Assembly: GCF_029360645.1 (NCBI RefSeq)
Contig: NZ_JARDUA010000005.1
Location: 60,176-124,175, forward strand
From: Pontibacter litorisediminis
Lineage (GTDB): Bacteria > Bacteroidota > Bacteroidia > Cytophagales > Hymenobacteraceae
Direction: 5' to 3'
Length of the DNA stretch: 64,000 nucleotides
The position numbers and the translations under genes were made by a program. Shown here one piece after another: positions 15,796 to 24,837 of the stretch (the stretch's first letter is position 1; each line of letters starts with the position of its first letter). Under the pieces are notes generated by a model. The model worked only from the letters and a program-made list of their open reading frames with translations. It was not told the origin of the DNA and ran no database searches.

Positions 15796-18252
15796 ATGCT
15801 CACGTTTCAGCAGCTACAAAGTATAACCCAGGGCGACCTGGTGCAGTTCACGCAGCCACTGCCCCTTGTGCACCTGCTCACCGACAGCCGTAAGCTCTCG
15901 CAGCCGGCAGGCTCGGTGTTTTTTGCCATCAAAGGCAAGTATAACGACGGCCACAGGTACCTGCCGCAACTGTATGCGCAGGGCGTTAGGCAGTTTGTGC
16001 TGGAGCAGGGAGAGGCGGAGCAGCTGAAGCAGCTTTACCCGGAGGCGAATATTTTGCAGGTAGAAAGCAGCCTGGCGGCGCTGCAAAAGCTGGCGGCGTG
16101 GCACCGGGCGCAGTTCGCTATACCGGTTATCGGCATTACGGGCAGCAACGGCAAAACCATTGTAAAGGAGTGGCTGTCGCAGCTGCTGAGCCCGGATGAA
16201 ATGGTGGTGAAGAGCCCGCGCAGCTACAATTCGCAGCTGGGGGTGCCGCTGAGCGTGTGGCAACTGCAGCCAAACCATACTTTGGGCATTTTTGAGGCGG
16301 GCATCTCACAGCCCGGCGAGATGGAAAAGCTGCAGGCCGTCATTCGCCCAACCCTTGGCATCTTCACCAACATCGGCAGCGCCCACGACGAAGGCTTTGC
16401 CTCGCGCGAGCAGAAGGTAAAGGAGAAGCTGAAGCTGTTTACGGAAGCGGAGCTGCTTTTTTACTGTGCTGACTACGACCTGCTGCACCAGGCGGTGCAG
16501 GTGCATCCTATAAACTCCTTTACCTGGAGCCGCCAGCATCCGGAGGCCGACTTGTTCATCAACGCGACCACCACCGCGGGGCATAAAACCATTGTGGTGT
16601 ATACTTTTGAGGGGCAGAAGCAGCGCCTGGCCATTCCTTTCACCGACGAGGCATCTGTAGAAAACGCCATCCACTGCCTGGCGGTACTGCTGCACCGCCG
16701 CCTGCCGCTCTCCGAACTACAGGACCGCCTCGACCGCCTGCACCCGGTGGCCATGCGCCTGGAGATGAAGGAGGCCATCAACGGTTGCTACCTCATCGAC
16801 GATACCTACAACAACGATCTCGCCGGCCTGGCTATCGCCCTGGACCTGCAGGCAAGCCAGCCGCAGCGGGGGCAACACACGCTTATACTTTCCGATGTGC
16901 TGGAGTCGGGCCTACCGGAAAAGCAACTGTACCAAAAGGTGGCAGCGCTGGTGCAGGCGCATAACGTGCAGCGCCTGATTGGCGTTGGTTCCACCATCAG
17001 CAAGTATGGCCATCTTTTTACCAAGGCTGAGTTTTATACTTCCACTGCTGATTTCCTGAAAGCCTTCAGGCCGGAGGCTTTCAAAAATGAGGTGATCCTG
17101 GTGAAGGGCGCGCGCGTGTTCGGGTTTGAGAAGATCGTGCAGGCTTTTCAGCAGAAGGTGCACGGCACGGTGCTGGAGGTAAACCTGGATGCGCTGGTGC
17201 ATAACTTAAACTTCTACCGCTCCAAATTGGCCCCGGACACCAAGCTGATGGTGATGGTGAAGGCATTCGCCTATGGCAGCGGCAGCTTTGAGGTGGCCAA
17301 CCTGCTGCAGTTCCACCGGGCGGATTACTTGGCCGTGGCCTATGTGGATGAGGGCGTGGCCCTGCGCGAGAACGGCATCACGCTGCCCATCATGGTCATG
17401 AACCCATCCCTCGACAGTTTCCTGAAGCTGCGGCAGTACCACCTGGAGCCGGAAATCTATTCGCTGGAGCAGCTAAGCGCCTTTGTGGCGGTACTGGAAC
17501 CGGACGTAAAGTATAAAATACACCTGAAGCTGGATACCGGTATGCACCGGCTCGGCTTTGAGGAGGAGGACTTTGAAGCACTGTTCTCTTTGCTGGAGCA
17601 GCACCCGCAGGTGCAGGTGGCCAGTACCTTCAGCCACCTGGCCGGCGCCGACGAAGCCATCCACAACGATTTCTCGCAGCTGCAGATCAGGCGGTTTAGA
17701 AGTATGGCGGCAGAGCTGGAAGGGCGGCTGAAGTATAATGTCATTAAGCATATTCTTAACTCGGCGGGCATTGTGCGTTTTCCGGAGCACCAGCTGGATA
17801 TGGTGCGGCTGGGCATCGGCATCTACGGCGTGGAGGCCACTGGCTCGGAGCAGGAGGCGCTGCGGCCGGTGAGCACGCTAAAAACCATGGTTTCCCAGGT
17901 AAAAAGTATAAAACAAGGCGATACCGTAGGCTACAGCCGGAAAGGCATCGCCACCACCGACAGAACCACCGCCACCATTGCCATTGGCTACGCCGACGGC
18001 TACGACCGCCGCTTCAGCAACGGGGTGGGGCAGGTGCTCATCAACGGGCGCCGGTGCCCCATCATCGGCAACGTGTGCATGGATATGTGCATGGTAGACG
18101 TAACGGGCGTAGCCGTAAAAGCCGGAGACGCTGTCACCGTGTTTGGCCCGGAGCTGACGCTGGTGGAGCTGGCGCATCGCATCGGTACCATTCCATACGA
18201 ACTCCTCACCAACGTCAGCACCCGGGTGAAGCGGGTTTTCTATTCGGAGTAA
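15796..18252 (+). CDS. Bifunctional MurF ligase / alanine racemase
   Basis: An 818-residue fusion. Residues 1 to about 440 are MurF, which adds D-Ala-D-Ala to UDP-MurNAc-tripeptide; the ATP loop is GITGSNGKT (113-121) and EAGISQPGEM follows. Residues about 455-818 are a PLP alanine racemase that makes the D-alanine: VEVNLDALVHNL-like start, PLP lysine about 486 in VKAFAYGSG, and GNVCMDMCMVDV near the end. This fusion is standard in Bacteroidota and couples D-alanine supply to peptidoglycan precursor synthesis in the cytoplasm. The gene is unusually rich in AAGTATAA (seven copies, both orientations), which falls as Ser-Ile, Lys-Tyr or Ile-Leu codons. Confidence 0.95.
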   Translation: MLTFQQLQSITQGDLVQFTQPLPLVHLLTDSRKLSQPAGSVFFAIKGKYNDGHRYLPQLYAQGVRQFVLEQGEAEQLKQLYPEANILQVESSLAALQKLAAWHRAQFAIPVIGITGSNGKTIVKEWLSQLLSPDEMVVKSPRSYNSQLGVPLSVWQLQPNHTLGIFEAGISQPGEMEKLQAVIRPTLGIFTNIGSAHDEGFASREQKVKEKLKLFTEAELLFYCADYDLLHQAVQVHPINSFTWSRQHPEADLFINATTTAGHKTIVVYTFEGQKQRLAIPFTDEASVENAIHCLAVLLHRRLPLSELQDRLDRLHPVAMRLEMKEAINGCYLIDDTYNNDLAGLAIALDLQASQPQRGQHTLILSDVLESGLPEKQLYQKVAALVQAHNVQRLIGVGSTISKYGHLFTKAEFYTSTADFLKAFRPEAFKNEVILVKGARVFGFEKIVQAFQQKVHGTVLEVNLDALVHNLNFYRSKLAPDTKLMVMVKAFAYGSGSFEVANLLQFHRADYLAVAYVDEGVALRENGITLPIMVMNPSLDSFLKLRQYHLEPEIYSLEQLSAFVAVLEPDVKYKIHLKLDTGMHRLGFEEEDFEALFSLLEQHPQVQVASTFSHLAGADEAIHNDFSQLQIRRFRSMAAELEGRLKYNVIKHILNSAGIVRFPEHQLDMVRLGIGIYGVEATGSEQEALRPVSTLKTMVSQVKSIKQGDTVGYSRKGIATTDRTTATIAIGYADGYDRRFSNGVGQVLINGRRCPIIGNVCMDMCMVDVTGVAVKAGDAVTVFGPELTLVELAHRIGTIPYELLTNVSTRVKRVFYSE

Positions 18253-18436
18253 GGGTTTTTGCGCAGAGCAGGTAAAAGGAAGGAGTTAAAAAGCTCTTAT
18301 GGTTTTTTTTAGCAATTGCTTTAGTGTCAGCTTGGTACATCTGCGGGTTTTCTAATTCTCAATTCTTTTGCTTTAAAGTTGAACACCTCGTAACTTGCAG
18401 TTGTTTATAAACAGTCTAAATAAAGAGAGGTAACCG

Positions 18437-18688
18437 GTGCAACACAGAGCAGAAGAGCATATAGGGCGCAAGTCTGTGCGCGACATGAAAATAGGGGAGC
18501 GCGGCGTGATTTGCTGCCTGAAAGACCCCGAAATGGGCCTGAAACTGCTTGAAATGGGATGTTTGCCCGGCACAGAGGTAAAACTGAATAGCCGTGCCCC
18601 GCTCGGCGACCCCATCACCATCATTGTGAACGACTATACCCTCTCCCTGCGCTTAGACGAAGCCGAGACTATATTACTCAAGCAGTAG
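18437..18688 (+). CDS. feoA: Ferrous iron transport protein A
   Basis: An 83-residue SH3-like FeoA protein that assists FeoB at the cytoplasmic side. Seen: SVRDMKIGERGVICCL, LLEMGCLPGTEVKL and APLGDPITIIVNDYTLSLR, the standard FeoA pattern. The first in-frame start that keeps the opening beta strand is GTG at 18437; the ATG at 18485 would cut into it. The stop is 7 bases before feoB, so the two are one operon. Iron-dependent control is expected from the family, but no operator was recognised. Confidence 0.88.
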   Translation: MQHRAEEHIGRKSVRDMKIGERGVICCLKDPEMGLKLLEMGCLPGTEVKLNSRAPLGDPITIIVNDYTLSLRLDEAETILLKQ

Positions 18689-18695
18689 ATTTCTG

Positions 18696-20849
18696 ATGAC
18701 TGTAGCTACCCAACCTGAGATAAAGCAGGCAGAGCGTATTTCTGCCAAGCCGGAAGAGGTGAAAATCGCCTTGGTCGGCAACCCGAACTCTGGCAAAACA
18801 TCGTTATTTAACCAGCTTACCGGCCTTAACCAAAAGGTGGGTAACTTCCCGGGGGTTACAGTTGATAAGAAGACTGGCTATACTCAGCTTACGCCTGCCA
18901 TCAGGGCGGAGATTATTGACTTGCCGGGCACGTATAGCCTGTACCCTAAATCTTTGGATGAGCGGGTGATAACTGACCTGCTCTATGATCCAACCTCTAG
19001 GCACTTCCCGGACCTGGTTATCCTTACCGCCGATGCCTCTAACCTGAAGCGCAACCTGCTGCTGTTTACCCAGCTGGCCGACCTGCAGTTACCAGCGGTG
19101 CTGGCCCTGAACATGGTGGACGTGGCCGAGCAGGAGGGCGTGAAGATTGATGTGGAGGCGCTACAGCGTGAGCTGGGGGTGCCGGTAATCCCTATGAATG
19201 CCCGCAAAGGCATTGGGGTGGCCGCCCTTAAGATCGTAATGACGCAGCACCTGAGCGCACCGGAGAAGCCGTTCTATTCCATTCCAACCGATCTGCAACC
19301 GCTGCTGCAAAGTATAAAAAGCCGATTTGGCCTAAGTAACGATTACCTGGCCCTGCAGTATGCCCACCAGTACAAGAGCCTGAAATTCCTGAAAGAGGAG
19401 GAAATGGCTTGGCTGGGCGAGCAGCTGGAGAAGGCGGGCTTCAGGTCCAATGCGCGGCAGGCGGATGAGACTATCGCCCGCTACACCCGCATTAACGAGC
19501 TGCTGTTGGATGCCGTGCGCGTGGAGAAGGCCGACAAAGATGAGAAGTTCAGCAACCGCTTGGACCAGGTCCTGACGCATAAGGTGTTCGGCTACCTCAT
19601 CTTCTTTGCTATACTCTTCCTCATCTTCCAGGCCATCTTTGCCTGGGCAAGTTACCCGATGGACCTGATCGACGGGGGTATTGCTGCCCTGAACACCCTC
19701 ATTCAGGAAAACTTCAGCGGACCGCTGGTGAACCTGCTCACAGAGGGGGTGCTGGCTGGTCTGGGAGGCGTGCTGGTATTCGTGCCGCAGATTGCCATCC
19801 TGTTTGCCTTTATCGCCATACTGGAGGAGACCGGCTATATGGCCCGTGTTACCTTTATGATGGACAAGATCATGCGCAAGTTCGGCCTGAACGGTAAAAG
19901 CGTGGTGCCACTGATCTCGGGCGTGGCCTGTGCCGTGCCGGCGGTAATGTCGGCGCGAACGATCGAGAACTGGAAAGACCGCATGATCACCATTTTCGTG
20001 ACGCCGTTGATGAGTTGCTCGGCCCGCATTCCGGTATACACGGTGCTGATTGCGCTGGTGGTGCCGGAGGTATATTACTTCGGATTTCTCAACCTGCAGG
20101 GCTTGGTGCTGATGGGCCTGTACCTGATCGGCTTCCTGGCGGCAGTGCTTTCTGCCTGGCTCCTGAAGGTGATATTGAAAGCCCGAGAGCGCAGCTACTT
20201 CATTATGGAGTTTCCCACCTATAAGATGCCGCGCTGGAAAAACGTAGGGCTTACGATCGTGGAGAAGGTGAAAGCCTTCGTGTTCGAGGCCGGTAAAGTG
20301 ATTGTGGCTATTTCGATCATACTTTGGGTGCTGGCCTCTTACGGCCCTGGCGACAGTTTTGAGCGTGCCGAAGCGCAGGCGCTCAGGGAGGCGCAGGCAG
20401 AGGGGTTGAACGCGGAGCAGATCGAAAATAGAATTGCCTCACATCAGCTAGAGTCATCTTACGCCGGTGTGGTGGGGCGCACCATAGAGCCTGTCATCAG
20501 GCCGCTAGGCTATGATTGGAAGATAGGTATAGCCTTGTTAACCTCCTTTGCCGCCCGTGAGGTGTTTGTGGGCACCATGTCTACTATCTATAGTATAGGC
20601 GAGGAGGAAAATGTAACTACCATCAAGGAAAAGCTGATGTCGGAGAAAGACGCTAACGGCGACCCGTTCTTTACGCCGGCGCGTAGCTTCTCGCTCATGA
20701 TCTTCTACCTTTTCGCCATGCAATGCGTGAGCACGCTGGCCATTGTGCGCCGCGAGACCAAGAGCTGGACCTGGCCAGCCGCCCAGTTGCTTTACATGAG
20801 TGGCCTGGCTTACGTCATGGCTTTTATCACCTACCAGCTTTTTAGCTAA
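18696..20849 (+). CDS. feoB: Ferrous iron transporter B
   Basis: A 717-residue inner-membrane Fe(II) transporter with an N-terminal G domain: G1 GNPNSGKTS (about 28-36), G3 DLPGTYSL, G4 NMVD. A helical spacer leads to two Gate domains with about eight to ten membrane segments; GVACAVPAVMSARTI holds the conserved membrane cysteine. Length and order are normal for the family. One AAGTATAA lies in the soluble part (about 19309). A strong terminator follows. Confidence 0.96.
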   Translation: MTVATQPEIKQAERISAKPEEVKIALVGNPNSGKTSLFNQLTGLNQKVGNFPGVTVDKKTGYTQLTPAIRAEIIDLPGTYSLYPKSLDERVITDLLYDPTSRHFPDLVILTADASNLKRNLLLFTQLADLQLPAVLALNMVDVAEQEGVKIDVEALQRELGVPVIPMNARKGIGVAALKIVMTQHLSAPEKPFYSIPTDLQPLLQSIKSRFGLSNDYLALQYAHQYKSLKFLKEEEMAWLGEQLEKAGFRSNARQADETIARYTRINELLLDAVRVEKADKDEKFSNRLDQVLTHKVFGYLIFFAILFLIFQAIFAWASYPMDLIDGGIAALNTLIQENFSGPLVNLLTEGVLAGLGGVLVFVPQIAILFAFIAILEETGYMARVTFMMDKIMRKFGLNGKSVVPLISGVACAVPAVMSARTIENWKDRMITIFVTPLMSCSARIPVYTVLIALVVPEVYYFGFLNLQGLVLMGLYLIGFLAAVLSAWLLKVILKARERSYFIMEFPTYKMPRWKNVGLTIVEKVKAFVFEAGKVIVAISIILWVLASYGPGDSFERAEAQALREAQAEGLNAEQIENRIASHQLESSYAGVVGRTIEPVIRPLGYDWKIGIALLTSFAAREVFVGTMSTIYSIGEEENVTTIKEKLMSEKDANGDPFFTPARSFSLMIFYLFAMQCVSTLAIVRRETKSWTWPAAQLLYMSGLAYVMAFITYQLFS

Positions 20850-20868
20850 ACCAAGTATACAGAAAGTT

Positions 20869-20916
20869 AACCCAAGAGCCCGGAGGTAACAGTTTACCTC
20901 CGGGCTCTTGGGTTTT
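20869..20916 (+). terminator. Terminator of feoAB
   Basis: A long stem AACCCAAGAGCCCGGAGGTAA / TTACCTCCGGGCTCTTGGGTT (one side 20869-20889) with a tiny loop, ending in TTTT. Confidence 0.92.
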
Positions 20917-21581
20917 GGATAAAACCTACAATGTTTACGTCTATTCTGTTTTAAAGCCTTCCCCTAGCATCCCGATCTAGTTATTAAAGAAACAATAAAT
21001 AGCCATAATATGCTTTTTATTCGTATAATATTACTATAGAGGCGTGGGTTTGAGTGAGTATGGCATAAAATAGCCTAAGCTGCTTCTGAAGCTAATATCT
21101 ATTTAATATTTTATTTTAAAATACTGATTTATAGATATTTATGTTTTGGTGTGAGTTTGGGTTCGCTGCTGTGAAAAAGGGTTGAGAGGGCTGTGAACCT
21201 GATAATTTAGACGAAATTATACTTTTTTTATATTTTCTTCCTGCGCAACCATAATGATACCGTGTACTATGAAAACAGCTATACTTATTTTCCTCGTGTC
21301 AGCCTTGCACCATTCATGTCCTCCTGATGCCGGGTAAACTGCGTTAGGTCCGCTTTAAAGGTTCATTACAGCTAAATAAGATCAAGCAAAGCAGAGGGCA
21401 ATCTGACGGCTTTGTATGTAATAGATTGTTTAACTGCCAGGCGGTCACATTGCTATCGCCTGAGCTTCTACCACCTCTCCTAAACGCTTCACAGTTGCCT
21501 TCCACCGTCTTGTGTGTTCTCCTGACGCCTCTATTACCTAAACAACTTTAGTAATCTTCTCACTTTAACTACAACACTACA
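20917..21581. other. AT-rich intergenic region before the first SusC gene
   Basis: About 660 bp without a convincing gene. It contains a reverse AAGTATAA (about 21221), a TPP-riboswitch-like word pair around 21183-21204 (TTGAGA and GAACCTGAT) that does not complete the motif, and a 22-codon reading frame at 21269-21337. The long leader must hold the promoter of the SusCD operon. I cannot place it. Confidence 0.5.
21269..21337 (+). CDS. Possible 22-residue lipoprotein-signal-like peptide
   Basis: ATG at 21269 opens MKTAILIFLVSALHHSCPPD and then AG before TAA. It has a basic start, a hydrophobic stretch and a Cys near the position of a lipobox. It may be a decayed lipoprotein gene, a leader peptide or chance. 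No homologue can be claimed. Confidence 0.2.
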   Translation: MKTAILIFLVSALHHSCPPDAG

Positions 21582-24500
21582 ATGAAGAGAATTCTATTCC
21601 TGAGTCTCTTGCTTGTGACAGTCCTGTTGCACCAGGCCATGGCACAGGTGAGGACCGTCACTGGTAGAGTAACGGATGCTACTACCAGCCAGCCATTGCC
21701 GGGTGTTACCGTACTGGTAAAAGGCACCACGGTGGGTACCGCTACCTCGGCGGATGGCACCTACTCTGTGAACGTGCCCGAGGGCAGCAATACATTGATG
21801 TTTAGATTTATCGGCTACGAAAATGTGGAGCGCAGCGTCGGGAATGCCTCTACGGTCGATGTGGCGCTTTCGCCGGATACAGAACAACTGCAGGAGGTGG
21901 TGGTAACTGCCTTGGGTATTGAGCGCAATAGGAACGAGCTGGCTTATTCGGCACAGCAGGTTAGCGGCGAACAGATCACCCGAACAAGGTCCGCAGACTT
22001 TGTTAACACGCTTTCGGGCAAGGTGGCTGGTCTGGATATCCGCACCAACAACACCATGGGTGGTTCTACCAACGTGGTTATCCGCGGTTATTCCTCTATC
22101 ACGGGTAATAACCAGGCGCTTTTCGTGATAGACGGCGTGCCAGTGAGCAACGCCAACAACAACACAAGCACAAGGGTAGCGCAGCAGAACCCTGATTTTG
22201 GTAACCAGCAGGCAGGTGGTGTAGGCACAGACTGGGGTAACGCCGCCGCCGACCTGAATCCGGACAACATCGAGTCGGTGAACGTGCTGAAAGGTGCGGC
22301 GGCAACAGCCCTGTATGGCTCCCGCGCAGCCAACGGCGTTATCATGATTACTACGAAAAAGGGCAGAAAGAACAGCCTGAACGTGACCATCAACAGCGGG
22401 GTGACCTGGAGCCAGATTGATGAGAGCACCTTTATCAGATACCAGAAAGAGTATGGCGCTGGTTATCTTCAGCAGTTCCGTACAGCTCGGGATTTAGGTA
22501 GCGGGGAGGCCCCCGTGGTAAGGTTTCAGGATGATGCCTCCTATGGCCCAAGGTTCGATCCAAACCTGCAGGTATACCAGTGGGACGCCATTGACCCTTT
22601 CCACCCCAACTTCGGCCAGACAAGGCCATGGGTAGCAGCCGACAATGACCCAAGCACCTTCTATGAAACAGGTGTTAACTCCAACCAAAGCGTGGTGGTT
22701 AACGGCGGTGGTGACAAGACAACTTTTAACCTGGGCTACACCCGCAATGACATAAAAGGTAACTTGCCTAACAGCACCATCGACAAAGACCTCTTTAACT
22801 TTAACGGCTCTTACGAGGCGACCGACAGGTTGACGGTAGCCGCCTCTGCCAACTATGCCCGTACGGTAGCTGTCGGTAGGTATGGCACAGGCTACAATGG
22901 CCGTAACCCGAACCAGGCGTTCAGGCAATGGTGGCAAACCAACGTGGACATTGAGGAGCAGCGGGAGGCGTACTTCCGAAACCGCCAGAACATCACCTGG
23001 AACTGGAACAGCACCAACACAGGCCCTATTTACACCGATAACCCGTACTGGTCGCGTTACGAGAACTACTCCAACGATAGCAGGGATAACTTCTATGGCT
23101 ATGCCACTGCCACCTATAAGTTTACAGACTGGTTTAACTTGATGGGTAGGGCAGCCTTTAACACCACCACCGATATGCAGGAAGAGCGTGTAGCCGTGGG
23201 AAGTGCGGACGTGAGTCAGTATGCACGGTTCAACCGGGAGTTCAACGAAGCTAACTTTGACCTCATTGCCAACTTCAACAAGGACCTCACCGAGAACATC
23301 AGCTTTACAGGCCTGCTGGGCTCCAACCTGCGCAGGAGCCGCATGAACTCTATAAGGGCGACCACGAACGGCGGCCTTGTTGTGCCCCGTTTGTATGCCC
23401 TGTCAAACTCCGCCAACCCTCCTACACCTCCCTTTGAGGAAGGCGAGCGCATCGGTGTGGACGGCATCTTTGCCAATGCCAACTTTGGCTACAAAGAAAT
23501 GGCGTTCATCGAGCTCTCTGCACGCCGGGATAAGTCTACCACCCTGCCCGAGGATGAAAACTCGTTCTTCTACCCAGCGGTGGCCGCCAACGTGGTTTTC
23601 TCAAACTTACTGGATTTGGACTGGCTAAACCATGGCAAGGTTCGGGTAAACTATGCCGAGGTAGGTAACGATGCGCCGGCACTGAGTATATTTGATGTGT
23701 ATGATAAGCCGACGAGCTATGGCAACACACCGCTCTTCTCGCTTCCCAACATCAAGAACAATGAGAACCTGAAGCCTGAAAGGTCAAAAAGCTTCGAAAC
23801 CGGCCTGGAGGCAGAGTTCTTCAACGGCCTGTTTGGTTTTGACTTCACCTGGTATACTTCCAAAACTGTGGACCAAATCATTCCTGTAAGTACCACTGCG
23901 GCTTCGGGCTACACCCAGCGCTTCGTGAACGCGGGCGAGGTGGAGAACAAGGGCATTGAGGTGGCAGCGTTCGTTACACCTGTGCAAACACAGAACATTA
24001 CCTGGACCGTGAACCTAAACTTCTCGCGCAATAGAAACGAGGTGCTGAGTTTGTATGAGGATGTGCAGAACATTCCGCTGCAAAACTTTCAGGGTGGTGT
24101 TTCGCTCAATGCGGCGGTAGGTTATCCTTATGGTGTTATCAGAGGCAACGACTTTGTGTACACGAATGGGCAAAGAACCGTTAACGCAGACGGATATTAC
24201 CTGACTACCCCGGGTGCCAACGCCATCATCGGCGACCCTAACCCGGACTGGCTGGGAGGCGTGAACAACTCACTGACTTACCGGGGTATAACGCTTGCCT
24301 TCCTGGTTGACATACGCCACGGGGGCGATGTCTTCTCGCTGGACCAGTGGTACGGAGAGGCCACAGGTTTGTATCCGCACACGGCCGGACTGAATGATAA
24401 AGGTAATCCATCCCGACTTCCGGTTGCGGAAGGTGGGGGCATCCTCTTACCGGGTGTGAAGGAGGACGGCAGCCCGAACGATGTCTATGCTGAGAACCAG

Positions 24501-24827
24501 AATGGCAACGGCCTGACTCCGTTTGGCTATGCGGCGAACAACTTCTCTGGTGCCCCAAGGGCCTGGTATGTGTACGACGGAAGCTTTGTGAAGCTTAGGG
24601 AGCTAGCCTTAACCTATGCGTTGCCACAAAACATAATCCAAAACATCGGCTTTATAAAGGGTATAGACCTGCAGCTGATAGGCCGTAACCTGTGGATCAT
24701 TCATAAGAACATGAAGTATTCTGATCCGGAAGAGGGCATTAGCTCCGGCAACGCAGGCAGAGGCTACCAGAGTGGCGCGTATCCTGCCATCAAAACCTAC
24801 GGTTTCAATGTTAGACTAAATTTTTAA
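21582..24827 (+). CDS. SusC/RagA-family TonB-linked outer-membrane receptor (locus 1)
   Basis: A 1,081-residue importer that works with a SusD lipoprotein and TonB energy. The signal peptide ends at LLHQAMAQ (about residue 22). A carboxypeptidase-regulatory-like domain follows (VTGRVTDATTSQPLPGVTVL to about 95), then a TonB-box-like LQEVVVTALG (about 105-114). The plug holds GKVAGLDIR, VVIRGYSSITGNNQALFVIDGVP and ANGVIMITTKKG, and the rest is a 22-strand-type barrel ending NVRLNF. The cargo is unknown: no glycoside hydrolase or peptidase is adjacent. Its first 90 residues are nearly identical to the locus 2 SusC, while the barrels differ strongly. Confidence 0.93.
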   Translation: MKRILFLSLLLVTVLLHQAMAQVRTVTGRVTDATTSQPLPGVTVLVKGTTVGTATSADGTYSVNVPEGSNTLMFRFIGYENVERSVGNASTVDVALSPDTEQLQEVVVTALGIERNRNELAYSAQQVSGEQITRTRSADFVNTLSGKVAGLDIRTNNTMGGSTNVVIRGYSSITGNNQALFVIDGVPVSNANNNTSTRVAQQNPDFGNQQAGGVGTDWGNAAADLNPDNIESVNVLKGAAATALYGSRAANGVIMITTKKGRKNSLNVTINSGVTWSQIDESTFIRYQKEYGAGYLQQFRTARDLGSGEAPVVRFQDDASYGPRFDPNLQVYQWDAIDPFHPNFGQTRPWVAADNDPSTFYETGVNSNQSVVVNGGGDKTTFNLGYTRNDIKGNLPNSTIDKDLFNFNGSYEATDRLTVAASANYARTVAVGRYGTGYNGRNPNQAFRQWWQTNVDIEEQREAYFRNRQNITWNWNSTNTGPIYTDNPYWSRYENYSNDSRDNFYGYATATYKFTDWFNLMGRAAFNTTTDMQEERVAVGSADVSQYARFNREFNEANFDLIANFNKDLTENISFTGLLGSNLRRSRMNSIRATTNGGLVVPRLYALSNSANPPTPPFEEGERIGVDGIFANANFGYKEMAFIELSARRDKSTTLPEDENSFFYPAVAANVVFSNLLDLDWLNHGKVRVNYAEVGNDAPALSIFDVYDKPTSYGNTPLFSLPNIKNNENLKPERSKSFETGLEAEFFNGLFGFDFTWYTSKTVDQIIPVSTTAASGYTQRFVNAGEVENKGIEVAAFVTPVQTQNITWTVNLNFSRNRNEVLSLYEDVQNIPLQNFQGGVSLNAAVGYPYGVIRGNDFVYTNGQRTVNADGYYLTTPGANAIIGDPNPDWLGGVNNSLTYRGITLAFLVDIRHGGDVFSLDQWYGEATGLYPHTAGLNDKGNPSRLPVAEGGGILLPGVKEDGSPNDVYAENQNGNGLTPFGYAANNFSGAPRAWYVYDGSFVKLRELALTYALPQNIIQNIGFIKGIDLQLIGRNLWIIHKNMKYSDPEEGISSGNAGRGYQSGAYPAIKTYGFNVRLNF

Positions 24828-24837
24828 GAACTAGAAG

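Noticed and set aside
15980..15995. GTTAGGC word inside murF-alr as a possible cassette boundary
   Set aside because: It is in the middle of a conserved coding region and has no palindromic partner.
21160..21225. TPP-riboswitch-like words (TTGAGA, then GAACCTGAT) upstream of SusC
   Set aside because: The following conserved part (GGATAATGCC-like, then CG.AGGGA) is missing and the 5' GGGGTGC word is weak. At best a decayed element; a covariance search with the TPP family would decide.
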